Of a stretch of 64,000 bases of DNA, positions 1 through 11,203 are shown piece by piece. The stretch is taken from NCBI RefSeq assembly GCF_963675165.1, contig NC_087385.1:5601412-5665411 (forward strand), in the 5' to 3' direction. A program made the translations under genes and the position numbers. The notes beneath the pieces were generated by a model. It did not search any database. It saw only the letters and a list, made by a program, of their open reading frames with translations, and was not told the origin of the DNA. How positions within the stretch are numbered: the stretch's first letter is position 1; every line of letters starts with the position of its first letter. This DNA comes from Halichondria panicea (lineage: Eukaryota > Porifera > Demospongiae > Suberitida > Halichondriidae).

Positions 1-2060
1 CATTATGTTATACAATGATCGTCAATAGTCAACATAATGTCTCCCTCCTCTCCTCTACTCTACTCTACTCACCTGGATAACTCCACCCACTTTGCTTGCT
101 TGGGAGGTAGCACATCGTACTGACTCTCTCCATAGAGACGGACATCAAACGATGAGTCCTGTCAGACCGTGAACAAAACATAGTGAAGAGATACACCATG
201 TCGGTTATCTCTGCTCGTCTGCTCATTCCTTACAAGTAGGATCTTACAATGTACCCCTCCCCTGTACTACAGCAAGCCATGGCATTTCTTGGCTAGCTTC
301 CTGAGACCGTACTGTGCACAGTAAAGTGGCGCACAGCTATCGGTTGGCATACAAAACATGTGGGAGATACCTGAGCTCATCAGTGGAGAATGCTCAGAAT
401 AATAGAAACCAGTTTACCAAGAAACAGCTCGGGGATATTAGCATCTCAAGAATTTGTTACCTTGAGCAGCCAATGCTTCTGTCCGGAGCTGTCACAGCCA
501 AGCAGTGGCTTGCAGAACGGCCCTTCTAACATTTCTTTTGTCAGCTCACTCTTGAAGCTCATGTTGTAGTCAAACTGCTCCTCACAGCACAGCTACAGGG
601 TCAGGGTATTTTTGAGATCCAATTAAAAGACATAAATCCAGTACAATAAAACTGAGAGAACAACAGCAGAGTATAATCTTCGCATGACCACCCCCCCCCC
701 CCCCCTAAAATCGTATTTAGTGCAAGATATAACAAAAGTGTTTGTGGGCTGCTGTTTTGTTTTGGCATTAACATTAAGCGGATCGAGCGCTACATGTCAG
801 ATGTTTAACACAAAGTTGTAGTAGCTCCTTTCAACGACAGAAAAACTGTTTGTAATGCAATTTACATCCAATTAACATTCTTCAAATGCTATGTTTACTG
901 TTACTACGGTGAAGTTGGCAAAGCAACAGAGAAAATTAGAAGCATTAAAGCATTATATCTTTGAGCTGTTTTCCAATCCAAAATCACTGATCTTTAAAGT
1001 GTATAACGTATGCATTTAAAAGTGTTGTTTTGCTTCCACTAATGACATGAAAACAAAACTATACGGAGGGGTGTAGTTCACGAATTAGCAATCCCAGAGA
1101 AATGCCATAAACAGAGGTAGCTTTCAATCAGCAATGTCAGTAAACACTCAAATTGCTATACCAGGTATACGCCATTAGGGGGAGGTGAAGTCACAACTGA
1201 TTAACACAGTGTAGGTTCCAAATGCAACTCACGCGGAACAGTTTGAGTCTGACTTGAGCTGACAGCTCATGGTAGGGAACAGCCTCACCGCAGAGCTCGT
1301 GACGTCTAGCGCACTGTGTAGAGGGGGTGTGGTTAAATATCTTAGCTTTGAGCTAATACCAACTAGACCGATATGGCCGGAACAGTAACAACATGAATGA
1401 GGATACCTCAGTGTTGTACAGTGTACATGAATAAATATGGTACATTAAGGTAGAACCTCGATTATCTGAGGTCAGACAACTGATAAGCGAATGGATAAGC
1501 TACGCCTACTTCTGTACGTGGTCCATTAGCACCCACTTAATTAATGTTATTATGCATGTGCATTTAATGAACGAGGTTGATGTAGAGAATTTTCCTAGTC
1601 GGATAATCGCCGGAGGTTCTACTGTATATTGCGCGGTAGTGTTTTGTGTGTGCGTGAGGGTCAAGTGTGAGGTACGTATGTTACCTTGACAGCAGAGCGC
1701 TGCCACTCGACCCGAGCCACTCTGTATGATGTGTTTAGAAGGCGCCAATGAATGAGAGCCAGTTGGCTTTCACCAGCTGGACACCCTGCATAGATATATG
1801 GTAGGGATCGTCAGTATAACAACTATCATTCAAATATTGATTTTTGGGCTTTTTTATAAACTCTTCCTGTGTACTCTTTTTAATACTTTTTAGGGTTTAT
1901 GAGGCTCACCTTGTTCAAAGAAGTTTTCTAAGCTGCTCAATGTGACCGGGGGAAGCTTCAATAGTGGACCAAATGTTTGGATAAAAATGTAGGCTTGAGC
2001 AAAGTCTGGTGATGACGAAATAGACACAGGTCCATTTTTGGACAGGACTCTCCCTTCCAT
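1..2060 (-). CDS. RSF1: RSF1-like DDT-domain chromatin remodelling factor, 3' end beyond the window
   Basis: Four minus-strand exons are visible: 1910-2060 (ATG at 2060), 1233-1295, 461-592 and 73-158. The first encodes the DDT start (FIQTFGPLLKLPPVTLSSLE), which matches the N-terminus of animal RSF1, a partner of the ISWI ATPase in chromatin spacing. The second gives VPYHELSAQVRLKLFR, the third LCCEEQFDYNMSFKS then KPLLGCDSSGQKHWLLK, and the fourth DVRLYGES then KWVELS. All align in order with vertebrate RSF1 (recalled family pattern, not a search). The last two junctions are in phase (0/0). The first exon ends in phase 1 while the 1295 exon reads in phase 0, so a short exon between them is probably unrecognised. 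About 50 residues of the DDT/WHIM core seen in vertebrates were not found at 593-1232. An upstream in-frame TAG and the lack of an earlier ATG support the start at 2060. Confidence 0.72.
691..705. repeat. poly-C tract
   Basis: An uninterrupted run of about 15 C lies in an RSF1-like intron. It is a mononucleotide tract with no other visible content and is prone to length error. Confidence 0.9.
1448..1624. mobile_element. MITE with Tigger/pogo-like terminal inverted repeats
   Basis: The left end AGGTAGAACCTCGATTATC is inverted at the right end as CAGTAGAACCTCCGGCGATT (reverse complement of 1605-1624). The element is 177 bp with no coding capacity and is flanked by TA on both sides (1446-1447 and 1625-1626), as expected for a TA target duplication of the Tc1/mariner-pogo superfamily. 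It sits in the intron between the first and second recognised RSF1-like exons. The terminal motif resembles the element at 8288-8567. Confidence 0.7.
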
Positions 2061-2253
2061 TTCGCTAGTCCTTCCTTCTACAGAATAGAGAAGGTCTTCA
2101 TATCTCACCTAAAACTTGGTTGTATTTTAGCATGTGCCTTTTATTTACAACACGTGAAAACACGTGAATTCTTCTGCAAGCTCAGCAGCCCCACCCACTC
2201 TTTCTACTGGTAGTCAACCAGATAACAATCTGTGTAATCTGCTCCTGAGCATT
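2061..2253. promoter_or_regulatory. Divergent promoter with two E-boxes
   Basis: The region lies between the RSF1-like ATG (2060, minus) and the beta-lactamase-like A ATG (2254, plus). It contains two perfect CACGTG palindromes at 2151-2156 and 2161-2166, exactly 10 bp apart and hence on the same helical face. CACGTG is the class-B E-box bound by bHLH-zip factors (MYC/MAX, USF, MITF/TFEB). Regulatory use is inferred. Confidence 0.5.
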
Positions 2254-4195
2254 ATGAGAGTTGCAGCTCCTCTTCTCCTTTGCCTTGCCTCCTTGGCCAA
2301 TGCTTTCTTCCCTAGCAGCTACCTGAAGGGAGCACCCTCCCAAGACCTCTGCCCCATACCCCCAGATCCCTACGCCTCTCCTAGCCAGGTGAAGGTGAAG
2401 TTGATGACAGCGCTGGAACAGTTAACCAAGGACATTTCTGAGCTGGTGAAGAACGATGTGGGAGGGACTGTGGTGAATGTGGTGTATCGAGACGCAGTGA
2501 TTTGGAGCAAAGGATTTGGAGTGAAAAATATGTCAGGTGTGTACAGTTCCCGTGTGGCCCCATGATTGGTGTGTTTAATGCCTTTTTTCTACAGCCTCGG
2601 GTCCAGAAAATATAGTTGATGGCGACTCAATATTTCGCATTGGTTCGGTTACAAAAGTCTTCACTGCAATGATGATGCTTCAACTGAGGGATATGGGCTC
2701 CATCGATTCCCTGTATTCTGATGTGACGACAGTCCTTCCAGAACTGAAAATCAAGAATCCATTCAAGCATAAGAGAAGTATCACTTTTGATCAACTTGCA
2801 AGTCACATGTCTGGCCTACCTAGAGAAACGCCTTGTCCAAGCATTTTTTTTGAAGGCTGCAATGCTTCATTTAATGAGATTTATGCAAATCTGTCGCGGA
2901 TGGAGCTGACCTATCCTCCTGGTACCTGGCCACAGTACTCCAACCTCGGTGTGGCTGTTCTCGGTCGAGCATTAGAGAAAGTTGCTGGAGATACGTGGGA
3001 ACATATGCTTGAGCGGATGATTTTAAAGCCTCTTGGAATGTCTAGTACAGGAATTAAGCCAAATGTGATGAATCATTTAGCTGTGGGTTATGCACCGGAT
3101 GGTACTGTTGCGAGTATGTCCATTATATCATATGCAACGTGTATTCTTATCGTTCCCCTCCCATTAGAATTGATTGACATTGGGTTTGAGGCTCCAGCAG
3201 GTCAACTGTACTCAACTGCAAACGACCTCAGCAAGCTCATGATGTCAATAATGAATAACATTGACCCACTCTTCCCTTCCAATAACTCGGCAAGTGCTCA
3301 AACAAAACTGCTTCAATTTTAATTAATAACCTTTCTTCATGCACAGCTCTTAGACAGTGAGACTCTTCGAGAGTGGATGCAGCCAGTGTACATGTACAAA
3401 GATGGTCGAGGATTTGGTCGACCTTGGGAGCTCGTGCCAATCACTAACTACACACTCCGTACCAAAGGAGGGTCTATCAATGGATATAGTGCAGAGTTCA
3501 TAATGGCAGTAAGTGTTTATGTATGAGCTCCACCCTTGTACTCTCAACAGGCAGTGTATTACTTCAGGTTCTAGTATTTTAATAAGCCCTATAGTTATTA
3601 GACAGTCATTCCATGAAGGTAATCTACTAATGTTGATTTCTGAACACACTGCAGCCAGAGATAAAGACTGGAGTTGTTATAATGAGTAGCTGTCTAGGTT
3701 GCCCATCCTTCCGAAATGTGACTGAGCGTGGAATGGCGATGATTTCTACTCTTAGCAGCCATCTCTTTGACACTGACCTTCTTCCTCCAGTGAACTTGCC
3801 TCTCAACCTTCAAGAGTTCGTGGGTTCCTACACTGGTAAAGTGTTTCCTGGGAGAAAGGTGAAATGTTTTTCTGTGTATTAAAATTATTATTCTGTGTCT
3901 CATAACACGACACTTTTCCCCATAGGATGTGCTTTCAGTGGCAGTGGGAGAATTGCATGGACAAAAGGTATTGCTTGGCCATCTAGGAGATTTTGCAGTG
4001 AAACTAGACTGGAAGCCAGATATGGCTAAAGATATGTTCCAGATCTCTGGCCGAGGCTCTTGGCCATTACCTTGCCCATTCATTTCTGCTGGCATGCTCG
4101 GACAGTACGTAGAATTTCTACGAGACACGAGTGGAGAAATCAATGGAATGATTATTGAAGGACTATTTCCTGGAATAATTTTTGTGAAAAGCTAA
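2254..4195 (+). CDS. Secreted serine beta-lactamase-like hydrolase, copy A
   Basis: Six exons (2254-2536, 2595-3113, 3168-3289, 3347-3508, 3655-3858, 3926-4195) total 1560 nt and encode 519 aa. The start at 2254 gives a signal peptide (MRVAAPLLLCLASLANAF). The class-C beta-lactamase/penicillin-binding fold is shown by SVTK (SxxK; Ser about 112, Lys about 115), the YSN motif in PPGTWPQYSNLG, and a KGG-type third motif in TKGGSINGY. Animal relatives such as LACTBL1-like proteins are extracellular or lysosomal hydrolases or esterases of poorly known substrate, so no antibiotic role is implied. Intron 3 has a GC-AG boundary (gc at 3290-3291) required by reading phase; copy B has GT there. The five introns argue against bacterial contamination. 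It is the paralogue of 8832-11038. Confidence 0.88.
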
Positions 4196-4732
4196 TTTTA
4201 AACAATAATTATGTACACTTACAACTTTACAATTAAATTGTGGTGCTTTCGTTTGGCGTAGAGATTGCATGTGTGTAGATAATACTCATTGTTCATGCAC
4301 TCCTGATTGTACTTATAGTAATTGTCTAACAACACATGTTTTCAATGTATAATTTAATTTATAGTACAGTTAGTACATCAGCTCTTTGTTTTTTCTCCCT
4401 TGTTGTCTTGCGGCCTAGAATCGAGGCTCAATATACTGCACATGCGCAGACTGTCCACCGTGTCGTCCATGTGATCTTGAGAAGTAAATTTCATCACATA
4501 CGATATACGTACATAGATAAAAGCTAGGACTAAAGCTACTATACTACAGTGTGCTGTACTTGCACATGAAAATAAACATCTCCATAGTACAGTGAGGAAG
4601 AGGTATATATTAATGCTTGTAGATGGTGTGAGTGTGCTCTTTATAGAATAGCTTTGTTTGCTTGTCCCTTTGTATCTATGCTTTGTCATACCATAATTGG
4701 AATGTTTGTATGTCCTGTGTAGGTATTAAAAG
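4196..4732. other. Intergenic region between beta-lactamase-like A and the RRM gene
   Basis: This 537-bp AT-rich stretch has no convincing coding exon on either strand. It should hold the 3' UTR of the upstream gene and the promoter and 5' UTR of the RRM gene. No clear element is recognised. Confidence 0.5.
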
Positions 4733-7700
4733 ATGTCGTTTGTAAGACGCGAGGAGAATCTTGAGAGCAAGATCATCATCCGAAACTACTCACATGACCT
4801 CACCGAGGGGGATCTCACCATCATGTTCGAGAAATACGGCAAAGTGGATGACTGTGAGCATACTGTATTTTTTTTATTGTCAAAGCAATGTTCTAGTTTG
4901 TAATTGTACATGAATTTTACACTTGTGGTTGAAGCGTTTCACTCAACTATTAAAGTCCATACATGATGCTAGAAGCATGTACAGTGAATATACTATTAAG
5001 GCATAGTGAGAAATTAAATTTAAGTGCTAGAATTTGAGCGCCTTGTAGTAATCATTAATGCATGACTGCAGTGTTCTCGCCCAAGGACAAGGAGACACGG
5101 AAGCCGAGAGGATTCACATTCTGCCAGTATCGGAGGAAAGAGGATGCAGAGGACGCAGTCAAGGGAATGAATGGAAGGGTGAGTGGGTGTTCTATGTGAT
5201 TGGTAATGTGGTGCCTAATAGCGTGTACTCACAGTAAGGTCTAGATGGCAAAGTATTGTATCGATTACTAGCCAGTATGAAATTAGATTTTAGATTCAGT
5301 GAAATTCAGTGCGCGCGGTTGTTAGTCGAAGTGGGTTCCAGTGTCAACTCTCAGTAACTTCACACTCTACATAATTATGTTACAAGGATCTATTTGCACC
5401 AAGGCTGTAATTTGTAAATTCTGGAGCAGGGATGTGCCCACACTGGTCGGTGGTATTTGGTACTAACCACCTCTGGACAAAAGCAACCACCACTAGACAA
5501 ACATAACCAGGCCTAAAAAGGAGGCATATTTGTGTGTTACCGTATATCAGGTTTCGAATTTGACGTTCTTTTGATTATGCATTGCAGAATTTTCGCATAA
5601 TTCGCAATTGGCTAAAACGCAAAGAGTGAGCAGGCGCATACAATTTTTCCATGTAATTTGCGTAGTAAGGAATGCTATCGTGTCATTCATTAATCAAAAC
5701 CCAATACACGGTCACCACTTCAATAATTCTGTGCACATCACTGCTAGAGAAGTGTTCATTCTCTTTGTCTAAATTGTATACATTCTGCACTATGTGATGC
5801 TTAGGATATGGGGGGCAAGAAACTATCAGTGGAGTTCTGTCGTATCCCGAGGCCAGACAATCGAGACAGAGACAGGGGGAGGCCTAGAGACAGAGGCAGA
5901 GATAGAGATAGAAGACGAAGTCATAGCCCCTATCGAAGCAGACGCCGCTCGAGATCACGCTCACGAGACAGAGGGCGTGGCAGAGACCGTGATCACAGCA
6001 GAGAGAGAGAATTATGGTCTGCCGTTAAGGAAGACTACCTTAGGGGAGGGGACTTTCCCCCACTACCGGGTCGATTTGACCCTTATGGCATACCGTTACC
6101 CCCACGTCCATCTGATTTCCCTCGTCACCCCCTAGGGGGCCCAATGCCACCTCCTGGCCCACGACCAAGGTCCGGGCTGCTTGATCCCCCTTTTCCTTTA
6201 CCCCCAGACGGCCCCAGTGGGGGGCCTCCCAGCCGAGGAATTCCCCCACCACCTAGAGGGGGAGGCTACGCAGATGACCTGCCACCACCTGGAATGAGGG
6301 ACAGCTACGGAACTGGACCACCACCTAGTCGTGGAGGGTACTCAAGTGGGCGTGGTAAGTGGGTCATGAGTTACACTTCCTGTGAGGAATAGCGGAGACA
6401 CAGTGCTACTACATGTAGTTGGGTAGTGAATTTATATAATTATACATAGCTCTTGGAAGGTATTATATTTGTATGAGAGGTTTGCTAACTTCCGTTGATG
6501 GAAGACTACTTGTCAGTGCCAGTTATTGCAAACACTTAGACTGGCTGCAGTTTCTACCCAACTTTTTAGTATATACACGCAAAATTCACTATGCCTCGAT
6601 GCGCATGCGCACGTGAGGTATATGGTAGTGCAAGTAAGAGCTTTGGCCAGGATTTTTTATTTGTAGATTTGCGTAGTTCTCGAGTTATGTGACCATTCCA
6701 GTCTCTTTAGGATGGTCGTATCAAATTTGTCGTTGCTATTCTACATACTAGTTAGCACACTAGCTATAGGCTATTGGTAGCTGCAAGAGTAAGAAAGATC
6801 ATGATTTCCCACTACGTTACACCAATTCTGCATAATTATACCTGCACATAAAAGTTAAGTTAAATAGATCTTGTAGCTTCATGTTGTATAATGTAGTTTC
6901 CACCGAAGCATCAGCATATGCAATGGTTTAATTGTAATCCTGATTTACATAGAGCATCGTGTTATACCTACCTAATGATTCTACAGTCCATATACATTAT
7001 ATGTTTAACCCTGATGGCTCTGCACTCTGTGTAGGCGCACCCTCATCTTCCAGTCACTACGGACCACCTCCAACTTCAGGGGGTAGAGACTACCACGATG
7101 ACCCCTACTATTCTGAACGTCAGGGTGGCCCTCCAGGAGGATCCAGCTACAGACCACCACCAGATACAAGTAGCTACTCCTCTAGACTACCTCCTGAGGT
7201 TACACCATCCAGCGGGCGAGACTACCCACCCCATAAGAGTGACCCCTACGATAGCTACCCAAGTGGTGGTCCACCTCCTTCGCAGTCAAGAGATGCCTAC
7301 TCCTCTTATAGTAACGGCAGCAACTCCTATAGATCTAGTGGACCTGCGAACACCCCCAGTGCTCAAGCCTCCACCAGTCGATTCTCATCATCATCCACCG
7401 GCCCTGGCTCCACCTACGGCAGCGGCCAACCGAAATCTGATTACTCCTCCTCAGGTTGATAGCATTTGTAATGTGTATCCAAGGGCTATGTGTATCCAAA
7501 GGCTATGTGCTGGTTGTTAGTGTATTGTGTTGGAAATTGTATTTAGTTTATCATCTGTTCAGTGTCAGTATAATACTAGGTGCATTCACATGTAGATCTA
7601 TATATCCCTGTTCAGACCCCTACTACGGCAGCAACAGAGGTCCCTCATCAAGTTACACCAGTGACCCTCCCAGTCGCCCACCACCCTCAAACCCCCCAGC

Positions 7701-8079
7701 AGATCGATACGGAGCTTCCTCCAGTGGTGAGGGAAGGTCCAGCTTCCCGAGCAGCTCTGGCATAGGGAGTAGCTACAGCAGCAGTAGTGGACAAAGAGGC
7801 TACGATTCTTCCGGTTATAGTGGCCCCAGAGGTGGGGGTACCGGGTATGGAGCGAGCACTACCAGTCCACTGGGTAGGGGAGCCTCCAGATCTGCCGGCT
7901 ACTCCTCACTGGGACCACAGGGAAGAGGTGATGGCTTTACCAGCTCAACCCAGGCAGCCCCCAAAGTCGGATATTCAGCATTCAATGCCTCCTCTTCTAC
8001 TCAGAGGACCCAGCCCTCTGCCGGAGGAGCTAGTCAGGGCTATGGGGCTCAGGATTACAAACCGGGTTCTAGATACTAG
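4733..8079 (+). CDS. RRM/SR-type RNA-binding protein with long P/G/S/Y-rich tail
   Basis: Five exons (4733-4853, 5072-5178, 5805-6354, 7035-7454, 7616-8079) total 1662 nt and encode 553 aa. Residues about 1-90 form one RRM: RNP2-like KIIIRNY and RNP1-like RGFTFCQY. An RS/RD stretch follows (repeated RD and SRSRS around 5860-6010), then a tail rich in Pro, Gly, Ser and Tyr with many SSY, GYSS and RGG-like units. The RRM resembles SRSF2-type splicing factors and the RS region is typical of nuclear speckle proteins. The low-complexity tail is much longer than in vertebrate SR proteins and is of a type that often drives condensate formation. A pre-mRNA processing role is inferred from domains and no specific orthologue is claimed. 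The intron at 6355-7034 holds nothing recognisable. Confidence 0.85.
5179..5804. other. Long intron of the RRM gene
   Basis: This 626-bp intron has no exon-like ORF. An AT-rich stretch at about 5540-5680 has the look of decayed repeat DNA, but I could not pair its ends, so no element is called. Confidence 0.4.
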
Positions 8080-8287
8080 CCAACACGAGAAACTAACTTT
8101 GAACAAGTGTATTTTGTATTTACCTTTTGTTAGACGCTTGTATACATGTGTTGGTGTTTGGACTACTTTAGTTAGAATTCCTTTAAGCTGTTGACTGTTT
8201 CTCACTGGATTTACATGGTTTTCTACTATTGGCGAGATTTAAAAAGCTTTGATGTGGTGTAAATGCATAACATTGTAGGTAGGTGTA

Positions 8288-8567
8288 CAGTAGATCCTCA
8301 CTAATCCGAATAGAGTGGGACCAGAATACATGAATTTCCTGATTAATGTCGTTAAACGATTATGAATATCATTAACGAAGCAGCTTCCATTCTGGCGGCC
8401 ATAGTAATAGCATATTCTCTCTAATAGAGCGAGTCGTTTTCGCAAGGTATTGAGCATGTTGTTAATAGAAAATTATTGATGATTCAGCAAAGCTATTCTA
8501 GTGACAGCCCCTCATTTTGTCTGCGAGGTTTCAGACTAAAGGGGTCCGTATTAGCGAGGGTATACTG
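8288..8567. mobile_element. MITE with Tigger/pogo-like terminal inverted repeats
   Basis: The left end CAGTAGATCCTCACTAATCC (8288) is matched inverted at the right end (reverse complement CAGTATACCCTCGCTAATAC). The element is 280 bp, has TA on both flanks (8286-8287 and 8568-8569) and lacks an ORF. It occupies the convergent interval between the RRM gene and beta-lactamase-like B; the rest of 8080-8831 is presumably 3' UTR. Its termini resemble those of the element at 1448-1624, so both may be mobilised by the same transposase. Confidence 0.75.
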
Positions 8568-8831
8568 TACAATTGCCACTCGTATGATTGTGTTACAGTG
8601 GGTGTAGCTATTAAATGGGGAAGGTACTGAAGCAGTGCGATAGCTGCAAGATCCTGATCTACTCCAGAAGGCAACGGAGGTATAGTCTACCTTACACACA
8701 AACGTTGACTACAATCCAATTTAGTGACAATTTATGTTCGTGTAATGTTGTAACATACACTTTTCTGATATACAATGTCATTTTATACTGTTAAAATTAT
8801 TTGTCCAACAGTGCACACACACAGGTCCAAA

Positions 8832-11038
8832 TTACGAGTCTTTCTTGTAGACCTTGCCATAGACAGTTCCTGGCAGAGTGAGACTAGCGATGGCTCCCTC
8901 CCCCCTTTGGAAGTATACCCTCTGTCCGATGTGTCCTCCGTGTAGTATGTAACAGGAGAAGGTTCTTGAAAATCCCTGAAGACTGATTTGGAAGGAGTCA
9001 TCCCCTGTCCATTCTAAGTAAGCCGGATAGCCACCTTGTTGCATGGAGAGGATTGGACCTCCGTATAATGTTGTTAGAGTGACATTCAATGTGTCCTGTG
9101 TATATATGTATGAATGGAGTAGGTTAATCAAACATTTTCTATTGTGTGTAAACGTAGTGAATACCATTTAGCCTCACCTTTGCTCCATCCACAATAGTTG
9201 AGTATGCCCCTGTGTATTCTGCTATATTGTTAGGCGCCTGTGGCGGTGGTTGTAACCTTAACAACTGTTTCTCTGTTTCCAGGACGAGGCTTTCCATGAT
9301 CCCGATGATGTCATAGTGGGATAAGCAATTGTCGCAACTCTGAAGGAGCACGAACCCCGTCTTGAGCTCATTCTGTGAGATAATTGAAACTGACTATCAT
9401 TGAACATTAATTGTTTACTTGAACAATGGTTTTTACTTTATTATGTATAATATTATAACATTTTACTATTTTCTCGAATCAATTCAATGACGCTTATTGA
9501 TGTACATACCACCATCTGGATTTCAGACATGTAGCCATTGATTCTCCCATCTTTTGTGTGTGCTGTGTAGTTGCCCAATGTGAGCAGCTCCCACGGGTAG
9601 CTAAAGCCTGTAGTATCTGGGTATAAGTAGGCTGGCTCCACCCATTCTCTGACAGTCTCACCATCCAGAATCTGAGAGGATGGATAAAATAAGGAAGGGT
9701 CACAATGAACAATTCTGTAGCTCTACAAGACTTTTCTTTTTAGCACGGGTATATATATAATTATAATTATAGTCTTATAGATAATAGGTTTCAGGGAGTT
9801 ACATTACATGTAAGTATCTTACTTGTCCTGTACTTTTGTCGACCGGCTTGTCATCTTTGAATACTAGCATCATTATTTTCGCTAAGTCTGAGACAGTTGA
9901 GTAGGTTTGACCAGCTGGTGCATCCCAGCCCATAGATACAAAATCTGCATGTGAGTGTTCACTGTGTAAGGCACACTGGCATTCAGATAGTAAAACGAGG
10001 GAAATTTGAAATTTAGGAGTTATGAATTTGTGTGGTGTATTACAAACTTACTAGCCTGTGAACCGTCTTTGTAATAACCAAGAGCAAGCTTTGCAATATC
10101 CTTGTCAGTGTATTCATTTCCAGAGTTGACAATCCCCAGAGGGTCAAATACCAAGTTCTGCACAGCATCTTCCCATTTGCCAGTTCCATGTACCTTCTCG
10201 AGTGCTCTGCCCAGCAGTCCAAATCCCAGGTTGGAATAAAGTGGTTGGCTCCCAGGTGGGTACAACAACTCAATGTCTGCTAAATTCTTATAGATCTCCT
10301 CATCCGATAGAGTGCACCCTGTTTCAAACAGGTCTTCACACGGTGTTGCCCTTGGCAGCCCAGACATGTGACTCATAAGCTGGCGAAAAGTGACCCCTCG
10401 ATTGGTCTTAAACGGATTCTTTATGGTGAATTCTGTGAGGTAATCAGTAACATCTGCATTGAGTGAAGACAGTAATCCTTCATCCCTCAGGATCAGTGTG
10501 AGTAGAGATGTGAGTACTTTAGTGATGGAGCCAATCCTAAAACCAGTGTCTTGACTTGGAGCACCTCTGTTAGGGTCTGCAGAAATACAAGCCCCACCCC
10601 CCTTTCTGTCAACATGGTCTGCATAGCTAAAGCATCAAGCTTACCAACTCAGTAACAGTAAGGGCTTATAAAGAGAAGTTTTTCTTTTCTCTTTATAAGC
10701 TCATTAGTATACTAGCTACCCAGTTGATTTAATAGTTAATACTCACTTTTCATGTCTATGAGTCCAAACCCCTGACTCCAAATCATTGCATCCCTGTACA
10801 CAAGGCCGACAACAACACCTCCAGGAGACTTGTCCCCACTCAGAGCAGCTTGTATTTTATTCTCTGCTTCTTTGAATGAGCTCTGCATTGTCATGGCATG
10901 CAAGATATCCTCTGTTTTGACAATGGGTCTTGGGTGGCTCTGACAGAAAGGGGACAAATTATTTACCCTCCCCTTCATGGGGTTACCTGACACATGCAGC
11001 AAGAAGCAACATAGTACTAAACAAGTGAAGTTCTTCAT
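8832..11038 (-). CDS. Secreted serine beta-lactamase-like hydrolase, copy B
   Basis: Six minus-strand exons (10747-11038, 10052-10576, 9823-9944, 9510-9671, 9178-9372, 8832-9095) total 1560 nt and encode 519 aa, the same length and intron positions as copy A. The ATG at 11038 begins a signal peptide (MKNFTCLVLCCFLLHVSG). Catalytic motifs are SITK (SxxK) and YSN in PPGSQPLYSNLG. The third-motif region is TKDGRINGY where copy A has TKGGSINGY, so substrate preference or activity may differ. Exon 3 ends with a normal GT donor (GGACAA then gtaaga). The gene lies convergent to the RRM gene, which separates the two paralogues in inverted orientation. Confidence 0.88.
10664..10700. repeat. Perfect 14-bp hairpin
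   Basis: GCTTATAAAGAGAA (10664-10677) is followed after 9 nt by its exact reverse complement (10687-10700), in the first intron of beta-lactamase-like B. It could be a very short MITE remnant or a structured intronic element. No function is evident. Confidence 0.8.
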
Positions 11039-11203
11039 CTCTTCTCTCTCAATTACCAATCACATGATAAAAATGTTATTCATAGCTTTCTACTGGTCTG
11101 CAACATTCCAATGAACCAAAATGAGGTATCTGACACAAAACAAAAAAAATGTATGGGTATGTGGTAATTATAACTGTTGGTGATCATGTATTATTAGTTA
11201 ACT

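Noticed and set aside
314..529. 71-aa plus-strand ORF near the left edge
   Set aside because: It overlaps antisense to the RSF1-like exon 461-592, which has both splice sites and family similarity.
2254..4195. Bacterial contamination or a horizontally acquired antibiotic-resistance beta-lactamase
   Set aside because: The gene has five phase-consistent introns, a eukaryotic signal peptide and an in-locus paralogue, and animals carry this family natively.
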